Shown here one piece after another: positions 36,714-44,597 of a stretch of DNA of 64,000 nucleotides. Every line of letters starts with the position of its first letter. Within the stretch, counting starts at the first letter, position 1. The stretch lies in contig NZ_CP101283.1 of NCBI RefSeq assembly GCF_024298925.1, positions 1,178,001-1,242,000 on the forward strand, written 5' to 3'. Source of the DNA: Phenylobacterium sp. LH3H17. GTDB lineage: Bacteria > Pseudomonadota > Alphaproteobacteria > Caulobacterales > Caulobacteraceae. Position numbers and translations under genes: made by a program. Below the pieces are notes generated by a model that made no database searches, was not told where the DNA came from, and saw only the letters and a list, made by a program, of their open reading frames with translations.

Positions 36714-37484
36714 CTAGTCGGCGTCCGGCGGTCCGCTGGGGAAGGAATAGAGCGGCAGCATCGGCCGCAGTTCCGCCCCGATCGACAGCTGTGGTTCGGA
36801 GGGCGGCTTCATGCCCTCCTGGATTTCGCGCAGGGCCACGCAGCTCTTCACCGACGAGGCCAGGGCCGCGAAGTCCTTGGAGAGGGGGCTGGTCTTCAGC
36901 ACGCAGTCGTCGAAGAACGGATAGACGCTGTCCTCGCCGCAGCCGAACGAGGTCCGGTCGGGTCGCGCGGCGGTCAGGATCATGCGGTTGGGCGCGGCCA
37001 AGGGCCGCACGAAGACCCCGGAGAAACAGGCCGACATCACCACGATGGTCGGCCGCTGGGCGCAGGTGGCGTCCAGCATGGCGTTGAGAATTCCGGGGCT
37101 GAGGATCTGCTTGTCGATGACCACGCCCTGCGGCGCCCCGTGCGAGGTGAAGTAGATCAGGCAGCCGGACCTGGCCTTGCCCGAAAGCTCTTCCAGCGCC
37201 TTGTAGATCGCCCGCGGATCGGACTTCTGGGGGCTGTCCTTGTAGCGGTCCGGCCGCACCGAGAAGGTGCGCAGGTTGCCCTGGGCGAACCCGATCCGCC
37301 GCAGTTCCCGGGAGACGTCGCGGCGCGCGTTGTCGAAGGCCTCGGTGGGGCCGCCGGCGCTGCCGTGATAGTCGCCGGCCACCACCACGGCGGCCCAGTC
37401 GGCGAAGGGATTGGCGAGCGCCGGCGCGGCCCAGCCCAGCAGCAGGGCTGCAAACGCGCCGGCCAGGCCCGCGCGCGGCGCCAT
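36714..37484 (-). CDS. Exported C13-family (legumain/caspase-like) cysteine peptidase
   Basis: The 256-residue protein has a signal peptide (GLAGAFAALLLGWAAPALA) and a caspase-like fold: the His of the dyad is His115 in IYFTSHGAPQG and the nucleophile is Cys153 in VVMSACFSGVF. Both motifs are those of clan CD family C13. The N-terminal strand WAAVVVAGDYHGSAGG and DNARRDVSRELRRIGF support this. Bacterial C13 members are exported and of mostly unknown role. The ATG at 37484 comes 1 bp after the thioesterase stop, so the two are an operon. The longer reading frame upstream is thioesterase shadow. Confidence 0.82.
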   Translation of the reverse strand: MAPRAGLAGAFAALLLGWAAPALANPFADWAAVVVAGDYHGSAGGPTEAFDNARRDVSRELRRIGFAQGNLRTFSVRPDRYKDSPQKSDPRAIYKALEELSGKARSGCLIYFTSHGAPQGVVIDKQILSPGILNAMLDATCAQRPTIVVMSACFSGVFVRPLAAPNRMILTAARPDRTSFGCGEDSVYPFFDDCVLKTSPLSKDFAALASSVKSCVALREIQEGMKPPSEPQLSIGAELRPMLPLYSFPSGPPDAD

Positions 37485-37485
37485 C

Positions 37486-37953
37486 CTATTTCTTGTACTG
37501 CTGGAAGGGGGTGGGCACCGCGGTCCCCGTGGCCTTGGCCAGCAGCCGGCCCTCGGCGTCGTAGAGCTCGCCCTCGGTGAAGGCGATGGTCCGGCCCCAC
37601 TTGGCGACACGGCCGATCCCTGTCAGCTTTCCGGGCGCGCCGGGGCGGAAGAAGGTCGTCTTCATCTCGGCGGTGGGCGCCACGTGGGTCATGCCCGAGG
37701 CGACCATGCAGGCCACGGACATGGCCTCGTCCAGCATGGCGCACATATAGCCGCCCTGGATCTGGCGCATGGGGTTGAGCAGGAGCTCGGCCTTGGCGTC
37801 GAACTCCACCTCAACCGAGCGCTCGGCCTGGCTCACCGCCACTAGCCGGAACCCCAGGGTCTGGGAGCCGGTGGGCTGGTTCTTCGTGCGTTGGAAGCGC
37901 GCGAGGATGGCCTCGTCGGTTAGGGCTTCGGGCTCGGCGGCGACGTCGGTCAT
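37486..37953 (-). CDS. PaaI-type hotdog-fold acyl-CoA thioesterase
   Basis: The 155-residue protein has the hotdog-fold signature of the PaaI family: NPMRQIQGGYMCAMLDEAMSVACMV, where the Gly-Gly and the acidic residue belong to the active-site helix, followed by EMKTTFFRPG and GRVAKWGRTIAFTEGELYDAEGRLLAKATGT. It would hydrolyse acyl- or aryl-CoA thioesters. It is encoded between sspB (5 bp upstream) and the C13 peptidase (1 bp downstream), an operon whose logic is not obvious. Confidence 0.85.
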   Translation of the reverse strand: MTDVAAEPEALTDEAILARFQRTKNQPTGSQTLGFRLVAVSQAERSVEVEFDAKAELLLNPMRQIQGGYMCAMLDEAMSVACMVASGMTHVAPTAEMKTTFFRPGAPGKLTGIGRVAKWGRTIAFTEGELYDAEGRLLAKATGTAVPTPFQQYKK

Positions 37954-37958
37954 GCGGC

Positions 37959-38459
37959 CTACTTTTTCCGGAAGGTGTCGAGGGAGACGACATTGGGCGC
38001 GTCGGGGTCGACTTCGACATTGGATGCATCGGCAGTCTTTTCGGCCCCGCGCGCGGCCGCCGGAGCCTCGCTCGACGCGACCCCCGCGGGCGCTTCGAAC
38101 TGCAGCAGGAACTGGACGCTGGGATCGTAGAAACGCGTCACCGCCGCATAGGGCACCGACAGCCGCTTGGGCTGGCCGCCGAACTTCAGGGTGACGGAGA
38201 AGAAGGTCTCGCCCGGCGCCAGGTCCCAGTACTGGTGCTGCAGGACGATGGTCATTTCATCGGGGTACTTGCCGAGCAGGTCGTTGGGGCCGGAGACGCC
38301 CGGGGCCTCGGTCTTGAAGGTGATGTAGAAATGGTGCGCGCCCGGCAGGCCGTCCGGCGCCGCGGCGCGGCGCAGCGCCGTCTTCACCACGCCGCGCAGG
38401 GCCTCCTGGGCCATGGCCTCGTAGTGCATCTGGTCTTGGGCCGGCGGCTCCTGAGCCAT
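37959..38459 (-). CDS. sspB: SspB-alpha, ClpXP adaptor for ssrA-tagged proteins
   Basis: SspB binds the ssrA tag and hands tagged proteins to ClpXP. The 166-residue protein has the alphaproteobacterial SspB core: LPGAHHFYITFKTEAPGV, YPDEMTIVLQHQYWDL and FFSVTLKFGGQPKRLSVPYAAVTRFYDPSVQF. The acidic, Ala-rich tail ends in VVSLDTFRKK, the ClpX-docking tail. I used the ATG at 38459; a longer frame adds 19 residues without conservation. It lies ~130 bp downstream of the tmRNA gene on the same strand, so tag maker and tag reader are adjacent. Confidence 0.93.
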   Translation of the reverse strand: MAQEPPAQDQMHYEAMAQEALRGVVKTALRRAAAPDGLPGAHHFYITFKTEAPGVSGPNDLLGKYPDEMTIVLQHQYWDLAPGETFFSVTLKFGGQPKRLSVPYAAVTRFYDPSVQFLLQFEAPAGVASSEAPAAARGAEKTADASNVEVDPDAPNVVSLDTFRKK

Positions 38460-38589
38460 GGGATCTCCGGAAATCACTTGTGGCGCGGAGGGTAGCGCTT
38501 CGGCGCTGGGGCGCAAGGCGGCTCGCGCCGGAGGTGCGCATTGAATTCGCCGAAAAGGAAGTGGAGGGGTTCTGTTGCAAGGCCCCCTC

Positions 38590-38880
38590 CGAGCCCCGCC
38601 TAACGCTGCTAAGACGCTAGGAGTTTATGTCGAAATCTATCGAACCGCTTACGCGGCCAAACGGACTTCTTCAGCGAAGTTATCGTTCGCATTTAGTTTA
38701 AAGGCCCGAAACGGTGAGCCACGCCGAGAGAAAGCAACACCTTTACACGTCTGTCGATGCTGATCGGCCCCGCACTTTCCGGCGATAACCCCGGGGGAAG
38801 ATTGGTGGAGCCGCCGGGAATCGCACCCGGGTCCAGTCCGCTTATTACGTGCGCGTTTATCTCCATAGTCGGGCCGAAGC
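38590..38880 (-). ncRNA. ssrA: tmRNA (ssrA), two-piece circularly permuted
   Basis: On the minus strand the acceptor piece comes first, ending in GGCTCCACCA at 38803 with a T-arm just before. After a 31-nt spacer the coding piece starts at 38771 with GGGGCCGA. The 5' GGGGCCG and the 3' CGGCTCC pair over seven bases with G.U at position 3, the alanine identity mark. ACGTGT in the coding piece pairs with GCACGT in the acceptor piece (helix P2). The reading frame encodes ANDNFAEEVRLAA then TAA (38690-38649). This gene order is that of permuted alphaproteobacterial tmRNA. Outer ends (38590 and 38880) are approximate. Confidence 0.93.
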
Positions 38881-39068
38881 CCGACACCCCCAATATAGGG
38901 GCGATGGGTCGGGTTTTGAAGACCATATGGAAATCCGCCGTTCGCGAAGCGCGGACGGACGCGGCGATTTCGCCAGTCGCCGCGCGGCCTTCGCCAACGG
39001 ATTCGGGGCTGGGCAAGGCCTTCCGCTAGCCTCTGGGCAACGTTTTCGCACCCCAAGAGGACCCTGAC

Positions 39069-39650
39069 ATGAGCCCGCTTCTGCACGCCGCCCGTCCCAT
39101 CCTGATCGACCTGGCCGCCACCTTCCTCTTCTACGGCGTGCTCGCCGCCACCGGGAACGTCACGCTGGCCACCGCCCTGGGCGTGGCCCTGGGGATCGCC
39201 CAGGTGGCGGCCCTCAAGCTGCGCGGGATGCCCATCAGCGGCATGCAGTGGGCGAGCCTGGGCCTGGTCGTGGTGATGGGCGGAGCCACCCTGCTGACGA
39301 AGGACGCGCGCTTCATCCTGATCAAGCCGACCATCATCTATGCGGTGATCGGCGCGGCCATGCTGCAGCGGGGCTGGATGAGCCGCTACATGCCGCCGAT
39401 CTCCGCCGGCCGGATCCCGGCCGGCCTGATCGTGGGCGCCGGCTATGCCTGGGCCGGACTGATGTTCCTGAGCGCCGCGCTCAACCTGGCCCTGGCCCTC
39501 ACCGTCGACGCCAAGACCGCCGCCGGCGTCATGGCGGCGTGGTCGCCGGTCTCGAAGATCGTGCTGTTCGCCGGCCAGTATCTGCTGTTCCGCCACATCG
39601 CCGTGCGACACATCCGCGGCGGCGCCCAGCCTGCCGAGATCACGGCGTAG
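39069..39650 (+). CDS. YciB-like septation/inner-membrane protein
   Basis: The 193-residue protein has about five to six membrane helices and the YciB/IspZ pattern: IDLAATFLFYGVLAATGN, QWASLGLVVVMGGATLLTKDARFILIKPTIIYAVIG, and the C-terminal WSPVSKIVLFAGQYLLFRHIAV. YciB is linked to cell envelope integrity and septation in enterobacteria. It is a little longer in the middle and less conserved than true YciB, so this may be a distant paralogue. The gene lies 200 bp from the tmRNA 5' side on the other strand; its last 11 bp overlap the convergent secreted-protein gene. Confidence 0.75.
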   Translation: MSPLLHAARPILIDLAATFLFYGVLAATGNVTLATALGVALGIAQVAALKLRGMPISGMQWASLGLVVVMGGATLLTKDARFILIKPTIIYAVIGAAMLQRGWMSRYMPPISAGRIPAGLIVGAGYAWAGLMFLSAALNLALALTVDAKTAAGVMAAWSPVSKIVLFAGQYLLFRHIAVRHIRGGAQPAEITA

Positions 39651-40503
39651 GCGGCGTCTCCCCCTCGGCCGGCGGCGGTTCGAAGGCCGGGGCCTGAGGT
39701 CGGGCGTTGGGCGCTGGCTTCAGGCGCCCCCCGTCGGCGATCAGCCCCTGATAGGCCCGGCGCGCGGCGGAGAAGTCCGCCCCGCCGGGCCAGATCACGT
39801 CGAAGCGCGGCTCATGGCCGAGGGCCAGGCTGAACGCGGCCTCCAGGATGTCGGCGGCCTCACCCACCTCCGCGCTGTCACAGGCCCGGCGGACGGCGCG
39901 CGAGCGTCCCGGGACCATCAGGGTCAGGTCGTAGGAGGTGCCGTCGACGCAAAGGGCGTCGGCCGCGCCCGAGCCGTCGTCGACCCGCACCTCGCGCGGC
40001 GCGTTCCAGATAGGATGTTCGCGCAGGGCCAGGAGCCGCGATGCCGAGTCGCCCGGCGCCTGGGCGTCGAAACCGACCCGCCGCGCGATCCCCGCCTCGC
40101 AGCAGCCCAGTCCGGCCCGGCCCTGGACGAAGACGTCGCCCGTCCGGCGCACGGTGACGCGGATCAGGGTCTGGCGGGTGGAGGAGGCGGGGCGCACCGC
40201 CACCTCCAGGATCATCTCGCCCCCGAACAGAATCTGGTTCTGCAGGGGTTGCAGGCCCCAGAGGCGGTAGAGCAGGGGGTCATAGCCGTTGTCGATCGCG
40301 ACCAAGCGGTCGCCGCGACCGAGCCGGCGGCCAGCCAGGGGGTCTGCGGCCTCGGAGAGCTTCGGCCGCTTGTCGTCCCACCAGGTCTTGGGGTCGGGGG
40401 GAGGATAGGGCCAGTCGGCGCCGGGCTGGGCCGCCTCCTGAGCAAGGGCGGGTGAAGCCAGGAGCATCAGGAGGAAGGGGAGCAGTGCGGCCGGTCGGAC
40501 CAT
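39640..40503 (-). CDS. Exported hypothetical protein, 287 residues
   Basis: A signal peptide (LLPFLLMLLASPALA, cleavage before QEAAQ) is followed by a Pro/Trp-rich stretch (WPYPPPDPKTWWDDKRP) and a mixed alpha/beta body with two Cys pairs (GLGCCEAG and ALCVDG...RRACDSAE) that may form disulphides. I do not recognise a domain. It ends in a Pro-rich tail. It overlaps the yciB-like stop by 11 bp and starts 10 bp after the ilvH stop, so it is read in the same direction as ilvH and could be on its transcript. Confidence 0.65.
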   Translation of the reverse strand: MVRPAALLPFLLMLLASPALAQEAAQPGADWPYPPPDPKTWWDDKRPKLSEAADPLAGRRLGRGDRLVAIDNGYDPLLYRLWGLQPLQNQILFGGEMILEVAVRPASSTRQTLIRVTVRRTGDVFVQGRAGLGCCEAGIARRVGFDAQAPGDSASRLLALREHPIWNAPREVRVDDGSGAADALCVDGTSYDLTLMVPGRSRAVRRACDSAEVGEAADILEAAFSLALGHEPRFDVIWPGGADFSAARRAYQGLIADGGRLKPAPNARPQAPAFEPPPAEGETPPTP

Positions 40504-40513
40504 CCAGCCCTCC

Positions 40514-41065
40514 TCACATGGCTTTCGCGCCCCTGGTGATGGAAAGCACGCCGGTGCGCGAGAGTTCCACCAGGCCCAGCGGCCGCATCAGGTCCACGAA
40601 GCTGTCGATCTTCGAGGGCGCCCCGGTGAGTTCGAAGACGAAGCTCTCATGGGTGGTGTCGATCACCTTGGCCCGGAAGATGTCGGAGACCCGCAGGGCC
40701 TCCACGCGCTCGGCGCCGGAGCCCTTGACCTTCACCAGGGCCAGTTCGCGCTCCAGGCCGTTGGGGTCGCGGGTCACGTCCTGGACGTGGCGGGTGGCGA
40801 CCATCTTCTCGAGCTGGGCCTCGATCTGAGCCAGCACATGCGGCGCGCCGCGGGTGACGATGGTGACGCGGCTGGTGTGGGCGCGGCGGTCGGTCTCGGC
40901 CACCGTCAGGCTCTCGATATTGTAGCCGCGCGCGGCGAACAGCCCGACCAGCCGGTGCAGGACGCCCGGTTCGTTGTCCACCAGGATGGCGAAGGTGGCG
41001 AGGTTCTCGGCCTCTTCCTCGTGGGCGAGATCGTAGACGGAGGCGGGCTGGGTGTCGGTGGTCAT
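40514..41065 (-). CDS. ilvH: IlvH, acetolactate synthase small (regulatory) subunit
   Basis: IlvH stimulates the catalytic subunit and gives valine feedback. The 183-residue protein has an ACT domain (NLATFAILVDNEPGVLHRLVGLFAARGYNIESLTV) and the C-terminal domain (ELALVKVKG, ELTGAPSKIDSFVDLMRPLGLVELSRTGVLSI). I used the ATG at 41065, since the much longer open frame upstream is the antisense of the divergent gene. It is usually directly after ilvB; here ilvB ends 5.7 kb away at 46789 with six other genes between, so ilvH needs its own promoter in the 135-bp gap at 41066-41200. Confidence 0.96.
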   Translation of the reverse strand: MTTDTQPASVYDLAHEEEAENLATFAILVDNEPGVLHRLVGLFAARGYNIESLTVAETDRRAHTSRVTIVTRGAPHVLAQIEAQLEKMVATRHVQDVTRDPNGLERELALVKVKGSGAERVEALRVSDIFRAKVIDTTHESFVFELTGAPSKIDSFVDLMRPLGLVELSRTGVLSITRGAKAM

Positions 41066-41200
41066 GGCTGTGCGTCTCGTTCGGGTCGCCGAGCAGGTCT
41101 CACATGCGCGCGGCCGGGGCAAGTCGGCGTGCGCGCGCCGCACGGCTCGCCCATAGCCAGGCGCTCCCGTCGGGCGTAAGCTTTGCCGGGGAGCTAGCCC

Positions 41201-43063
41201 ATGATCGAGGGACCTTCGTCCGGCGATGACGCGGCGCAGGAGGCCGGCGCGCCCGTCTTGGCTGCGGCCCAGATCGCGCTGGGACTCGGCCTGCGCGGGT
41301 CCGGCGATCGCGAAATCGCCAAGCGAGCCTCCGAACTGCTGGTCAAGCAGAGCCAGATGCTCGACCTCCAGATGGAGGACATGCATGAGCAGCGGCAGCT
41401 CCAGATCTCCCACCTTCGCCTGCGCCGCTGGATCTCCTGGTTCAGCCTGGGGCTTCGTGGCCTGACCGTCCTGGTCGGGGTCGGCTTGGTTGCGACCTTC
41501 GGCCTCCTGCTCTGGCAGGCAAGCAACGCCAGGGGCGTGGTGATCGCGCCATTCTCCGCCCCGCCGGACTTGGTCGCCCGCGGCCTGTCCGGCGAGGTGC
41601 TGGCCAACCGCCTGTTGGACGAACTGGCGGCGCTGCAGTCGCAGACCGACTCCGCCCGCGCAGCCAACACCTTCCGCAGCGCCTTGGATGACGAGATCAA
41701 GGTGGAGATCCCCCAGACCGGCGTCTCGCTCGGCGAACTGCTGCAGGTCCTTCGAAAATGGCTCGGACATGAGACGCGGATTTCCGGAGACGTGGTGAAG
41801 GGGCCGGCGGGGCTGACCGTTACGAGCCGCGTGAACGGATCGCCGGCCGTCACCGTCACGGGCGACGAGGCCGCCTTGGGCGACCTCATCCGAACAGCGG
41901 CCGCGGCCGTCTACGCCCAGGCCCAGCCCTACCGCTACGGGGTCTACCTGGCCCGCAACGGTCGAACCGACGAGGCCAGCGATGTTCTGGACACGCTCTC
42001 GCGGCGAGGTCCGCCGACAGAGCGAGCCTGGGCCTATATCGGCCTGGGCTCCCTCGCGGCCGATCCACAGGAACGCCTGACCCTGCTTCGGCGGGGACTT
42101 GCGCTCAATCCGCGTCTCGCGCCCGGATGGACGGCGCTCGCCGAAGAGGAAGGCAACCTCGGTCACGACGAGGCCGCCCTCGCCGCCCTGCGAAAGGCTG
42201 GCGACCTTCTCGCCCTCCGGGGCGCAGGCGGCACCTCGCCCGTCGCCGCGGCCCAGGGCCGGCTGCGTGTCGAGGCGGCTCAGGCCGAGGCCGTCGGGGA
42301 CTTCGCACGCGCCAGCCGCGCCTGGTCGGACGCGGCCCTGCAAGCGGGCAACCGGGCGATCAGCGCCGAGGCCGGCGCGCGGGAGGCTATCGACCTGGCC
42401 TTCAATCACGACCTGGCGGAACTGGACGACGCGAAGAGATGGGATCTGGCTGATCCTACCGCCTATGGCCCGCTCCTGAGGGCCAAGGCCGAAATCGCTC
42501 GCGCCACGGTGACTGACGACTGGGCCGGCACGGTGACGGCGCTCGAGGCCATCGAGCGCACGGCCCAGGGGCGCGGGCCGGACGCCTATAGTCCGTCCAT
42601 CTGGGCGACCCAGGTCCACCCCTGGCGCGCATACGCCCTGGCGCGGAGCGGTCGGCTGGCGGAGGCCAGGGCGCTGGCGGCGGCCACCCCCGGCGACTGC
42701 TATCCCTGCCTGAGGGCGCGAGGGCTGGTAGAAGCCGCCGGCGGCGACCGGCGCGCCGCGCAGGTCTGGCTGGATCGGGCGATCAGCAGTGCGCCGTCGC
42801 TTCCGTTCGCCTATGTCGAGCGTGCGCGGCTCGCCCTCCTGTCCGGCGATCCCAGGCAGGCCACGACCCTGGCCAAGCGCGCCCGGGAAGTCGCACCGCG
42901 ATGGGCGGACGCGGCGGCCGTGTCGGCCGAGGCGCACCAGAGGCTGGGCCGGTGTGCCGACGCGCGCCGTGACTTCGCGACCGCCACCGCCCTGGCGCCG
43001 AATTGGAGGCCGAGACCCCGGGCGACGGGGGCGTGCGCGGAGGCTAGCCCTCCAGGGAGATGA
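41201..43063 (+). CDS. Membrane-anchored TPR-like protein of unknown role
   Basis: The 620-residue protein has a helical N-terminus with coiled-coil character (REIAKRASELLVKQSQMLDLQMEDMHEQRQLQ), one transmembrane helix (~84-106), and a long helical repeat region from about residue 230 (YGVYLARNGRTDEASDVLD, AWAYIGLGSLAADPQERL, ALLSGDPRQATTLAKRAREV), which reads as degenerate TPR. The stretch between (LSGEVLANRLLDEL) resembles sequences after bacterial adenylate-cyclase-type regulators, but no catalytic domain is present. I do not know its role. It belongs to the block between ilvB and ilvH. Its stop overlaps the convergent 43044 gene. Confidence 0.6.
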   Translation: MIEGPSSGDDAAQEAGAPVLAAAQIALGLGLRGSGDREIAKRASELLVKQSQMLDLQMEDMHEQRQLQISHLRLRRWISWFSLGLRGLTVLVGVGLVATFGLLLWQASNARGVVIAPFSAPPDLVARGLSGEVLANRLLDELAALQSQTDSARAANTFRSALDDEIKVEIPQTGVSLGELLQVLRKWLGHETRISGDVVKGPAGLTVTSRVNGSPAVTVTGDEAALGDLIRTAAAAVYAQAQPYRYGVYLARNGRTDEASDVLDTLSRRGPPTERAWAYIGLGSLAADPQERLTLLRRGLALNPRLAPGWTALAEEEGNLGHDEAALAALRKAGDLLALRGAGGTSPVAAAQGRLRVEAAQAEAVGDFARASRAWSDAALQAGNRAISAEAGAREAIDLAFNHDLAELDDAKRWDLADPTAYGPLLRAKAEIARATVTDDWAGTVTALEAIERTAQGRGPDAYSPSIWATQVHPWRAYALARSGRLAEARALAAATPGDCYPCLRARGLVEAAGGDRRAAQVWLDRAISSAPSLPFAYVERARLALLSGDPRQATTLAKRAREVAPRWADAAAVSAEAHQRLGRCADARRDFATATALAPNWRPRPRATGACAEASPPGR

Positions 43064-43388
43064 TCTCGCGCTCGATTTCGGCGGCCCGGGTCGCCGAGGG
43101 CGGCGGGTCGGCGAACAGCTCGGTCTGCAGGGCGTTGACCCATATCAGCTTCCGGGCGGCGGCTTCGCCGGTCTGGTTGCTCAGGGCGCCTTCCAGGGTT
43201 TCGAGGCGCCGGCTTAGGTCCAGCAGGACCTCAGCGGACGCGGCGACCGACGTATCGGTCGTGGCGGTGGTGGTGGTCTGCACGGTTCCAGCCATGGTCC
43301 TCGGCGGCCCACGAGTCTGAGCCGAGGTTTCGCCCGTGAACAACACAAGAGACACGGCGAGCGTGCTGAAGATCAAACGATGGCGCAT
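43044..43388 (-). CDS. Exported small hypothetical protein, 114 residues
   Basis: The ATG at 43388 has an AGGAG 6 nt upstream and opens a signal peptide (RHRLIFSTLAVSLVLFTGETSAQ). The rest is a Thr-rich linker and a helical segment with a heptad pattern (EVLLDLSRRLETLEGALSNQTGEAAARKLIWV), possibly a short coiled coil. I do not recognise a family. A longer frame to 43532 has no signal character. The gene overlaps the stop of the TPR-like gene by 20 bp; upstream lies a GTTG-N7-GTTC word on the same strand. Confidence 0.6.
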   Translation of the reverse strand: MRHRLIFSTLAVSLVLFTGETSAQTRGPPRTMAGTVQTTTTATTDTSVAASAEVLLDLSRRLETLEGALSNQTGEAAARKLIWVNALQTELFADPPPSATRAAEIEREIISLEG

Positions 43389-43622
43389 GGAATCTCCTGC
43401 CGGCGGCAGCCGAAGTCGATCGACCCTGGTTAACGCTGGCCCCCCACCACGGGCACAGTCAAGCTGCAACTCGGTTGTTGGGCTTCGCCATAGTAAGTTC
43501 GGCGTCACTTTGCAGGAACAAAAAGGCAACATTTAACTTGCCTTGACGGGAAGTTGGGATGAACACTGGTCTCCGGCTGGCCCTGACCGCCGACCCTTTC
43601 AACCCACCTAAAGGAGCCTGAG

Positions 43623-43976
43623 ATGAGCACCCAAGACATCGCCAACGACCTGGTCGCGCTCTGCAAGGACGGCGAGTTCGACGCGGCCGGCGAGAAGTAC
43701 TGGGCCGACGACGTGGTGAGCTACGAGGCGATGCCCGGGGACATGGCCGAGGTCCGCGGCAAGGACGGCGTGCGCGGCAAGGGCGAGTGGTGGACCGCCA
43801 ACCACGAGGTGCATTCCTCGGAGGTCGAGGGGCCATACGTCAACGGCGACCAGTTCGCGGTCCGCTTCAGGATGGACCTGACCCAGAAGGCCAGCGGCGA
43901 ACGCATGACCATGGACGAGGTCGGGGTCTACACTGTCGCCGACGGCAAGATCGTCGAGGAGCGGTTCTTCTACTGA
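43623..43976 (+). CDS. SnoaL/NTF2-like fold protein
   Basis: The 117-residue protein has the cone-shaped NTF2-like pattern: helix QDIANDLVALCKDGEFDAAGEKYWADDVVSYE, then EVRGKDGVRGKGEWWTANHEV and the strands FAVRFRMDLT and GVYTVADGKIVEERFFY. The family includes small isomerases, cyclases and binding proteins; the SnoaL-like subgroup is the nearest by eye. A strong ribosome site (AAAGGAG) precedes the ATG. Its function is not predictable from sequence alone. Confidence 0.8.
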   Translation: MSTQDIANDLVALCKDGEFDAAGEKYWADDVVSYEAMPGDMAEVRGKDGVRGKGEWWTANHEVHSSEVEGPYVNGDQFAVRFRMDLTQKASGERMTMDEVGVYTVADGKIVEERFFY

Positions 43977-44068
43977 GGGCGGGCGCCAGAGGCTCGACGT
44001 CGCTTGTATTCGCCTGCCGGGGCCCTATGTCCGTTTCCGGCTAGCTGAACCATAAGACCGGGGACCCC

Positions 44069-44590
44069 ATGGCGATTTCACTCTACGACGCGACCGTCGT
44101 CTCATTCCTGCAGACCCTGGGCGGGGTTTCCGGCTTCCTCGAGCGCGGGCTGGCCCACTGCCAGGACAACGGGATCGATCCGCAGGAGATCGTCGACGCT
44201 CGCCTGTTCCCGGACATGGCGCCGTTTGCGTTCCAGGTCTTTTCCGTCGCCCACCATTCGCGAGGCGCCATGGAAGCCGTGAAGGCCGGTGTGTTCTCGC
44301 CGGCCGCGCCGACCACGCCCTTGAGCTACGCCGATCTGCAAAAGCTGGTCGCCGACGCGATCGCCGCGCTTACGGCGCTGACGCCGGCGGAGGTCGACGC
44401 CCTGGAAGGCCGCGACATGGCCTTCCAGTTCGGCGAGCGACGGATGCCGTTCACGGTGGAGGGCTTCCTGCTGTCGTTCTCCATGCCCAACCTGCACTTC
44501 CACGCCACCACGGCCTACGACATCCTGCGGACGAAGGGCGTGCCGATCGGCAAGCGCGACTATATGGGCAAGCTGCGGCTCAAGGCCTGA
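44069..44590 (+). CDS. DUF1993-family protein
   Basis: The 173-residue protein fits DUF1993: ISLYDATVVSFLQTLGGVSGFLERGLAHC at the start, DARLFPDMAPFAFQV with the conserved LFPDM, and MPNLHFHATTAYDILRTKGVPIGKRDYMG at the end with conserved FH-x2-TAYDILR. The fold is a DinB-like four-helix bundle; function is unknown. It follows the NTF2-like gene by 92 bp on the same strand and converges on the M20 peptidase gene. Confidence 0.85.
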   Translation: MAISLYDATVVSFLQTLGGVSGFLERGLAHCQDNGIDPQEIVDARLFPDMAPFAFQVFSVAHHSRGAMEAVKAGVFSPAAPTTPLSYADLQKLVADAIAALTALTPAEVDALEGRDMAFQFGERRMPFTVEGFLLSFSMPNLHFHATTAYDILRTKGVPIGKRDYMGKLRLKA

Positions 44591-44597
44591 GCCGCAG

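Noticed and set aside
34435..36717. 760-codon forward frame opposite the serine hydrolase
   Set aside because: Antisense shadow; the reverse frame has signal peptide, SxxK, YSN and membrane helices.
38649..39611. 320-codon reverse frame ending in ANDNFAEEVRLAA
   Set aside because: It is the tmRNA tag frame read as if it were an ordinary gene; the upstream part is antisense to the yciB-like gene.
40514..42937. 807-codon frame ending in IlvH
   Set aside because: Only the last 183 codons are IlvH; the rest is antisense to the TPR-like gene.
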